Positions 1-5,027 of a stretch of 5,027 nt of DNA are shown one piece after another. Numbering within the stretch: the stretch's first letter is position 1; each line of letters begins with the position of its first letter. The position numbers and the translations under genes were made by a program. The stretch comes from Alphaproteobacteria bacterium (GTDB lineage: Bacteria; Pseudomonadota; Alphaproteobacteria; Sneathiellales; Sneathiellaceae), in contig SBHH01000184.1 in NCBI GenBank assembly GCA_006226265.1, positions 1 through 5,027 on the forward strand, read 5' to 3'. Under the pieces are notes generated by a model. The model ran no database searches and was not told the DNA's origin. It worked only from the letters and a program-made list of their open reading frames with translations.

Positions 1-1
1 C

Positions 2-418
2 GCTCCGCTTCAGGTCGCTCAGGAACGCGGCGTCTGGGCTGTGGGCCAGGCCTCCGACATGTCAAAATTCGCGCCAAAGTCCCAGTTGACCGCGATCATT
101 GACGAATGGGGTGGATATTATATCGACCGCACCAAGAAGATGCTGGCCGGCACCTGGAAGTCGGAAGATACCTGGGGCGGTTTCAAGGCCGGCATGGTCA
201 AGCTCGCTCCCTATAACAAGGCAATCCCCGAAGATGTCGTGAAACTCGCCGAGGATACCCGCAAAGGCATCGAAGATGGTTCCATCAAGCCGTTCGCCGG
301 TCCCTTCAAGAAGCAGGACGGCAGCGTCGGCGCGAAGGAAGGCGAAGCCCTCGATGACGGCACGCTTCTTGGCCTGAACTGGTATGTCGAAGGCGTCGAA
401 GGTCAGCTTCCGAAATAA
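2..418 (+). CDS. BMP family ABC transporter substrate-binding protein, C-terminal part (5' end outside window)
   Basis: This is the last 138 residues of a periplasmic substrate-binding protein of the BMP/PnrA-like family (Med/BmpA). The frame is open to the left edge, so the true start and signal peptide lie outside the window; the GTG at 41 is an internal valine codon, not a start. Seen: a segment GVWAVGQASDMS followed by a lysine/proline stretch, then LTAIIDEWGGYYIDR, GTWKSEDTWGG, and the C-terminal block NWYVEGVEGQLPK, all typical of the distal lobe of this family. Members bind purine nucleosides, other nucleosides or related compounds and hand them to a membrane ABC permease. The deaminase downstream and puuD further on favour a purine nucleoside or base as ligand, but that is inference. 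The permease and ATPase genes are not in the window and may lie upstream. The gene ends in TAA and is followed 20 nt later by a strong terminator, so it is probably the last gene of its transcript. Confidence 0.9.
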   Translation, partial: APLQVAQERGVWAVGQASDMSKFAPKSQLTAIIDEWGGYYIDRTKKMLAGTWKSEDTWGGFKAGMVKLAPYNKAIPEDVVKLAEDTRKGIEDGSIKPFAGPFKKQDGSVGAKEGEALDDGTLLGLNWYVEGVEGQLPK

Positions 419-456
419 GCCCGTCCATCCGGCAATTGAAACCCCGCCGCCCTTGA

Positions 457-1517
<1,061 letters not shown>

Positions 1518-1520
1518 GCG

Positions 1521-2711
1521 ATGAGCCGGGAAAGGACCATTCAGCCGGAAGCGGCGTTTGAGGGCGAGGTCATTTCCCTCCCCCTGTATCTCGATTATCC
1601 CGCCTCCACCCCGCTTGACCCGCGCGTTTTTGACGCCATGAGCCCCTTAATGCAAGGCGCGCGCGGAAATCCGCACAGCCGAACCCATGCGCTCGGCTTC
1701 AAAGCCCATCACGCGATTGAGGAAGCCCGGATTGAGATTGCCCGCCTGATCCAGGCAAAGCCGCATGAGATTATTTTTACCTCTTCCGCGACGGAAGCAA
1801 ACAACCTCGCGCTTTTGGGTATCCTTCGGGCCGCCACAGGCCGCCGCCATGTCATCTCCTGCGTCACCGAGCATGAGGCGATCCTTCGCCCGCTGGAGGC
1901 CCTTGCCGAGGAAGGGGTTGAAATCACCCTCCTACCCGTTGATACGGAAGGGCGCATCGATATTGATGAGCTGGAGGGAGCAATCCGACCCGAGACCACG
2001 CTCATCACCCTCATGGCCGCGAATAACGAGACGGGGGTCATTCATGACCTCAATGCCATTGGCCGCATTGCCGCGCATCACGGCATTCCCTTTCACAGCG
2101 ATGCCGCCCAAGGGCTCGGCACCCTCGATATCGATGTCGGGCGCGATTCCCTCGCCGCCTTAAGCCTGTCGTCCCATAAAATCTACGGCCCTTCCGGGAT
2201 TGGCGCGCTGTACCTCCGCGAGGACATCGAAATTCGCCCGATTTTCCATGGCGGGGCGCAGGAAAAAACGCTCCGGCCCGGCACCCTGCCAACCGCCCTC
2301 TGCGTCGGTTTTGGGGAGGCTTGCCGCCTTCTTTTGGAGACCCGTGAAGAAGAAGCGGCGGGCTTTACTGCTCTCCGGCAGGAGTTTCTGGCCACTCTCC
2401 GGGCAAAGCTTGGAAACCGCCTTCGGGTAAATGGCGAGGAAGCAGCGCATATCCCGAACTGCCTCAGCCTCACCATCGACGGGGTGGAGGCGGAAGACCT
2501 TATCGACCGTCTTCCCGATCTCGCGCTCTCGACCGGATCAGCCTGCACCTCCGCGCGGGGGGAGCCTTCACATGTGCTCATCGCCATGGGCCGGACAGCG
2601 GTGGAGGCGGCGGCAACGCTCCGGCTCGGCTTTGGTCGCAGCACCCGCACAGTCGAGCTTCGCTATGCCGCCCACCGGATTGCAGAGGCGGTTCAGTCCC
2701 TTATTTCTTGA
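1521..2711 (+). CDS. cysteine desulfurase, class V aminotransferase family (NifS/IscS-type, group I)
   Basis: A complete 396-residue PLP enzyme that removes sulfur from L-cysteine as an enzyme-bound persulfide, leaving alanine. Seen: the N-terminal LYLDYPASTPLDP block (22-34), SSATEANNLAL (88-98), TEHEA with H117 that stacks on PLP, NNETGVI (168-174), SDAAQ with D194 and Q197, PLP lysine K220 in SSHKIYGPSG, RPGTLPT (252-258), and the mobile catalytic cysteine C342 in STGSACTSARGEPSHVL. The loop around C342 is the group I type. The gene starts 3 nt after the deaminase stop and has only a weak ribosome site, suggesting translational coupling. No scaffold or other Fe-S genes (iscU, iscA, sufB) are adjacent. 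Given the purine setting, a role in sulfurating the molybdenum cofactor of xanthine dehydrogenase, as shown for Rhodobacter capsulatus NifS4 with XdhC, is a reasonable inference; general Fe-S or tRNA thiolation supply is the alternative. The 3' end overlaps the convergent LysR gene by 19 bp. Confidence 0.93.
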   Translation: MSRERTIQPEAAFEGEVISLPLYLDYPASTPLDPRVFDAMSPLMQGARGNPHSRTHALGFKAHHAIEEARIEIARLIQAKPHEIIFTSSATEANNLALLGILRAATGRRHVISCVTEHEAILRPLEALAEEGVEITLLPVDTEGRIDIDELEGAIRPETTLITLMAANNETGVIHDLNAIGRIAAHHGIPFHSDAAQGLGTLDIDVGRDSLAALSLSSHKIYGPSGIGALYLREDIEIRPIFHGGAQEKTLRPGTLPTALCVGFGEACRLLLETREEEAAGFTALRQEFLATLRAKLGNRLRVNGEEAAHIPNCLSLTIDGVEAEDLIDRLPDLALSTGSACTSARGEPSHVLIAMGRTAVEAAATLRLGFGRSTRTVELRYAAHRIAEAVQSLIS

Positions 2712-3610
2712 GGCGCAGGCCAGTCCTTCAACGCCTCCATCAAATAATCAACGAGAAGGCGGGTGCGCGGGTTCACGAAGGGCCCTTGTGGCCAGAGGGC
2801 CGAGAGGGTCACAGCAGGCGGCGGATATTTTTCCATGACAACCTCCAGCTTGCCGTCCGCGATTTCTTCGCGGATCTCGAACCGGGGTTTCAGGATAATC
2901 CCCTCCCCCGCTAGCGCCCATTCGGTCAGGGCATCGCCGTTATCGCTGTCCATCCGGCCCTTGACGGCGATGGTTTGGCTTTTCCCGCCGCCTTCAAGAA
3001 AAGACCATTGAAACTGGGTCGAGCCCGGAAAGCGGAGCAACAGGCAGTCATGCGCCAATAAATCCTCCGGCTTTTGCGGCCGCCCCTTCCGGCGGAGATA
3101 ATCGGGCGCGGCGGCAAGAACGCGCGGGCAGCTCGCGATTTTTCGCGCGACCAGGGCCGAATCCGGTAAATTCGCGAGGCGGATCGCGAGATCGATATTT
3201 TCCGCGACCAGATCGGCCATCCGGTCGCTTAAGTGCAGGCGAAGCTCGATCCCCTTGAACCGGCGCGAAAATCCGGGAAGAAGCGGCGCGAGATGCTGCC
3301 GTCCGAAGGTTACCGGCGCGCTGATGCGGATCACCCCTTGCGGCCGGTCCGCCCCGGCCGTGAGCTTCCCTTCGGCCGCCTCAACCTCCCCCAATATCCG
3401 TTTACAATCCTCAAAATAGGAGAGTGCCTCCTCCGTCAGGGCGACCTTTCGGGTGGTGCGGTTCAGGAGCCGGATGCCGAGCCGTTCTTCGAGCCTTGCG
3501 ACGCGATTGCTGACCACGGCGGTGGAAACACGAAGCCCGCGCCCGGCCTTAGAAAAGCCGCCTTGCTCGATTACGGCGACAAATGCAGCCATTTCGGTAA
3601 GTGATGTCAT
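2693..3610 (-). CDS. LysR-type transcriptional regulator
   Basis: A 305-residue LysR-family DNA-binding regulator. Residues 1-60 form the winged helix-turn-helix (MAAFVAVIEQGGFSKAG, then the recognition-helix region VSTAVVSNRVARLEERLG at 28-45, and LLNRTTRKVALTE at 48-60). A linker helix follows (about 61-84), then the two-lobed effector domain from about residue 92 (GVIRISAPVTFG) to about 295. The overall look is of the CrgA/DhcR-like group. The ATG at 3610 is preferred: an in-frame TTG at 3622 would add four residues (MIIA), but the family normally starts close to the conserved TEMAAFV block and the TTG lies inside an inverted repeat. Neither start has a good Shine-Dalgarno sequence. The gene is divergent from puuD across 130 bp, the classic arrangement for a LysR regulator and its target, so control of puuD and of its own gene is likely. 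The effector is unknown; urate or another purine intermediate is a guess. The 3' end overlaps the desulfurase by 19 bp. Confidence 0.93.
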   Translation of the reverse strand: MTSLTEMAAFVAVIEQGGFSKAGRGLRVSTAVVSNRVARLEERLGIRLLNRTTRKVALTEEALSYFEDCKRILGEVEAAEGKLTAGADRPQGVIRISAPVTFGRQHLAPLLPGFSRRFKGIELRLHLSDRMADLVAENIDLAIRLANLPDSALVARKIASCPRVLAAAPDYLRRKGRPQKPEDLLAHDCLLLRFPGSTQFQWSFLEGGGKSQTIAVKGRMDSDNGDALTEWALAGEGIILKPRFEIREEIADGKLEVVMEKYPPPAVTLSALWPQGPFVNPRTRLLVDYLMEALKDWPAPQEIRD

Positions 3611-3616
3611 GGCTAT

Positions 3617-3635
3617 TATCAATATTTTCTTGATA
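3617..3635. promoter_or_regulatory. inverted repeat, candidate LysR operator
   Basis: TATCAA (3617-3622) and TTGATA (3630-3635) are perfect 6-bp arms separated by 7 nt, centred at 3626. It is an interrupted AT-rich palindrome as expected for a LysR-type box, although its symmetric T/A pair gives T-N13-A rather than the textbook T-N11-A. It lies just upstream of the regulator's ATG, inside the predicted leader of that gene, and about 115 bp before the puuD start. Binding here could repress the regulator gene and activate puuD. Binding is inferred from symmetry and position only. Confidence 0.5.
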
Positions 3636-3645
3636 GTCTTTCATC

Positions 3646-3673
3646 ATTATATCGTCTTTTTAAAAAATATAAA
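3646..3673 (-). promoter_or_regulatory. predicted promoter of the LysR gene
   Basis: On the minus strand, TTTATA (3673-3668, four of six matches to the -35 consensus) is followed after 16 nt by a perfect TATAAT -10 box (3651-3646). Transcription would start near 3639, giving a leader of about 29 nt that carries the inverted repeat at 3617-3635. This fits negative autoregulation. The surrounding DNA is AT-rich, so chance matches are possible. Confidence 0.5.
3668..3673 (+). promoter_or_regulatory. possible -10 element for puuD
   Basis: TATAAA lies in the AT-rich stretch (about 3657-3675) of the divergent region, with no recognisable -35 at 16-18 nt upstream. A promoter lacking a good -35 is what one expects where an activator is needed. 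If it is used, the start would be near 3680 and the inverted repeat would be centred at roughly -54, a plausible position for LysR activation. It overlaps the minus-strand -35 call for the LysR gene, so the two promoters would compete. Confidence 0.25.
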
Positions 3674-3727
3674 ATCACGGATAATTGCGGGCTCTGCCAA
3701 TTTGCGGCATCATGCGCTTGAGGGAGT

Positions 3728-3735
3728 GAAGGGGA
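3728..3735 (+). promoter_or_regulatory. ribosome binding site of puuD
   Basis: GAAGGGGA lies five nucleotides before the ATG at 3741 and supports that start over the in-frame ATG at 3756 and over the long upstream open frame, which runs back through the regulator on the opposite strand. Confidence 0.6.
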
Positions 3736-3740
3736 CCTGC

Positions 3741-4940
3741 ATGGATTTTAATATTATGGAATGGGCCCAGCTTGCCATCCGCTGGATCCATATCATCACC
3801 GGCATTGCCTGGGTTGGCGCTTCCTTTTATTTCGTCTGGCTCGATATGAACCTGACCCCGCCCGAGAAGGACGGATACAAGGACAAGGCCGGTGTCGGCG
3901 GAGAGCTTTGGGCCGTGCATGGCGGCGGTTTCTATGAAGTGCAGAAATACCGCCTCGCCCCGCCCGCGATCCCGCCGGTGCTGCACTGGTTCAAATATGA
4001 GGCCTATTTCACCTGGATCAGCGGCATTATCCTGCTCACCATCCTCTATTATTTCAGCGCGGACATATACCTCATCGACCGGAGCGTCGCCGACATCTCC
4101 CGCGATACGGCAATCCTGATTGGGCTCGGCGCGATTTTTGGCGGCTGGATCGTCTATGATTTCCTCTGCAAGACGCCGCTTATCAACCATCAGGGATGGT
4201 TCGGCGCGCTTCTCTTCGTCCTCCTGACCCTTGCAGCCTTTGGCTTATCGAAAGTTTTCAGCGGGCGCGGCGCCTATATCCATGTCGGCGCGATGATGGG
4301 AACGATCATGGCCGCCAATGTGCTGAAGGTCATCATCCCGGGGCAGCGGGAACTCGTCGCCGCCGCGAAACGGGGCGAGGCACCGGATCCGAAGTTCGGC
4401 CTCGCCGGCAAACAGCGCTCGCTCCATAACAACTATTTCACCCTGCCCGTGCTGTTCATCATGATCAGCAACCATTATCCCATGACCTACGGCAATCCCT
4501 ACGGCTGGCTGCTGCTGTCAGGGCTCGCGCTTGTCGGGATCATGGTGCGGCATTATTTCAACATGAAGAACCAGGGCCGCGCGCGTCAGGGCTTCTTCCT
4601 GCTGCCCCTCGCCTTTGTGCTTTTCTGCGTGATCGCTTACGCCGCCGCGCCGAAATCAATCGAGGTACCGGCTGAGCAAGTCTCCTTCGCCGAGGTGCAG
4701 AAGATCATTACGACCCGCTGCGTCGCCTGTCATGCGGCGAAGCCGAAGAATGAGGATTTCGATGCCCCGCCAAAAGGCGTGAAGCTGGAAACGACAGCTG
4801 AAATCCTGAAGGAAAAACTCAGGATCAGGCAGCAGGCGGTCGATACCCATACCATGCCGCTTGGGAATCTCACAAAGATGACGGATCAGGAACGGGCGCT
4901 GATCGGCGCCTGGATAAAACAGGGCGGCAAAGCGAACTGA
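3741..4940 (+). CDS. puuD: membrane-bound urate oxidase (urate hydroxylase) PuuD with C-terminal cytochrome c domain
   Basis: A 399-residue inner-membrane protein. The N-terminal part (1-303) is the urate oxidase membrane domain (formerly DUF989), with about eight hydrophobic helices near 10-35, 89-107, 124-142, 151-171, 178-200, 231-247, 254-272 and 284-303. Family blocks include RWIHIITGIAWVGASFYFVW (14-33), the soluble loop ELWAVHGGGFYEVQKY (55-70), HWFKYEAYFTW (82-92) and HNNYFTLPVLFIMISNHYP (229-247). The C-terminal part (about 310-399) is a class I cytochrome c domain with heme motif CVACH (C327, C330, H331) and M372 in HTMPLGN as likely sixth ligand. PuuD oxidises urate to 5-hydroxyisourate and passes electrons to the respiratory chain instead of forming peroxide. 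An even helix count with a periplasmic heme domain implies a periplasmic N terminus. Length is normal and no residue appears missing. It is divergent from the LysR gene. Expected partners (5-hydroxyisourate hydrolase, OHCU decarboxylase, xanthine dehydrogenase) are not in this window. Confidence 0.95.
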   Translation: MDFNIMEWAQLAIRWIHIITGIAWVGASFYFVWLDMNLTPPEKDGYKDKAGVGGELWAVHGGGFYEVQKYRLAPPAIPPVLHWFKYEAYFTWISGIILLTILYYFSADIYLIDRSVADISRDTAILIGLGAIFGGWIVYDFLCKTPLINHQGWFGALLFVLLTLAAFGLSKVFSGRGAYIHVGAMMGTIMAANVLKVIIPGQRELVAAAKRGEAPDPKFGLAGKQRSLHNNYFTLPVLFIMISNHYPMTYGNPYGWLLLSGLALVGIMVRHYFNMKNQGRARQGFFLLPLAFVLFCVIAYAAAPKSIEVPAEQVSFAEVQKIITTRCVACHAAKPKNEDFDAPPKGVKLETTAEILKEKLRIRQQAVDTHTMPLGNLTKMTDQERALIGAWIKQGGKAN

Positions 4941-5027
4941 CGCCCGCCGCCGCCCCAGGGGGGCTCCTTACGCCAAAGTCAAACCGCAGCGAGCGTCCCT
5001 TCGCGGGCGGCGCGGCCGCGGGTACAA
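4941..5027. other. GC-rich tail after puuD, no confident gene
   Basis: The 87 bases after the puuD stop hold a short hairpin, GCCCC (4952-4956) with GGGGC (4960-4964), and longer-range complementarity of CGCCCGC (4941-4947) with GCGGGCG (5003-5009). Neither is followed by a T-run, so no intrinsic terminator can be called. On the minus strand an open frame enters from the right edge and stops at TGA (4981-4979), reading CTRGRAAREGTLAAV; another frame stops at TAA (4970-4968). Either could be the C terminus of a convergent gene, but about 15-19 residues are too few to identify it. Confidence 0.4.

Noticed and set aside
2710..2737. GAGGCG/CGCCTC inverted repeat just at the desulfurase stop as a terminator
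   Set aside because: The arms are six bases with a 16-nt loop and no T-run follows on either strand; it lies within the LysR coding sequence and is probably chance.
3611..3622. TTG start for the LysR protein at 3622
   Set aside because: It adds only MIIA, lies within the inverted repeat, has no ribosome site, and the ATG at 3610 gives the usual family N terminus.
3453..3740. Upstream in-frame extension of puuD from 3453
   Set aside because: The extra 96 residues run antisense to the LysR HTH region and through the AT-rich control region. Family proteins start at the MDFNIMEWAQL-like segment, and a ribosome site precedes 3741.
3675..4190. 171-residue minus-strand open frame opposite puuD
   Set aside because: It is antisense to the conserved membrane domain of puuD, with no domain resemblance and no ribosome site noted.
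4952..4970. GCCCC-AGG-GGGGC hairpin after puuD as an intrinsic terminator
   Set aside because: The loop is only three bases and the following sequence (TCCTTA) lacks a U-tract.

Overview
The window reads as part of an alphaproteobacterial chromosome, probably Hyphomicrobiales-like. This is inferred from the moderately high GC content, the strong alphaproteobacterial flavour of every protein, and the presence of the membrane-bound PuuD-type urate oxidase. No genus can be named from the sequence alone. The genes are tightly packed and mostly concern purine salvage and breakdown.

Layout: (1) 2-418, plus strand: the C-terminal part of a BMP/PnrA-like ABC-transporter substrate-binding protein, cut by the left edge and followed by a strong intrinsic terminator (439-480). 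(2) 510-1517, plus strand: a metal-dependent deaminase of the adenosine deaminase family whose motifs match the adenine deaminase (type 2) branch. (3) 1521-2711, plus strand: a complete group I (NifS/IscS-type) cysteine desulfurase starting 3 nt after the deaminase stop, so almost certainly cotranscribed with it. (4) 2693-3610, minus strand: a LysR-type regulator that converges on the desulfurase and overlaps its 3' end by 19 bp. (5) 3611-3740: a short AT-rich divergent control region with a perfect inverted repeat and a good minus-strand promoter. (6) 3741-4940, plus strand: PuuD, an eight-helix membrane urate oxidase with a C-terminal cytochrome c domain. (7) 4941-5027: a GC-rich tail with no convincing gene.

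How the parts may work together (inference): the BMP protein would help import purine nucleosides or bases. The deaminase would convert adenine to hypoxanthine. A xanthine dehydrogenase, not in this window, would oxidise hypoxanthine to urate. PuuD would oxidise urate to 5-hydroxyisourate and pass electrons to the cytochrome c chain. The cysteine desulfurase makes sense here if it supplies the sulfido ligand of the molybdenum cofactor of xanthine dehydrogenase, as NifS4 does with XdhC in Rhodobacter capsulatus. The LysR protein, divergent from puuD, is the obvious candidate local regulator. No mobile element, CRISPR array, tRNA or rRNA was seen. The individual genes belong to known families; the interest lies in the combination and in the control region.
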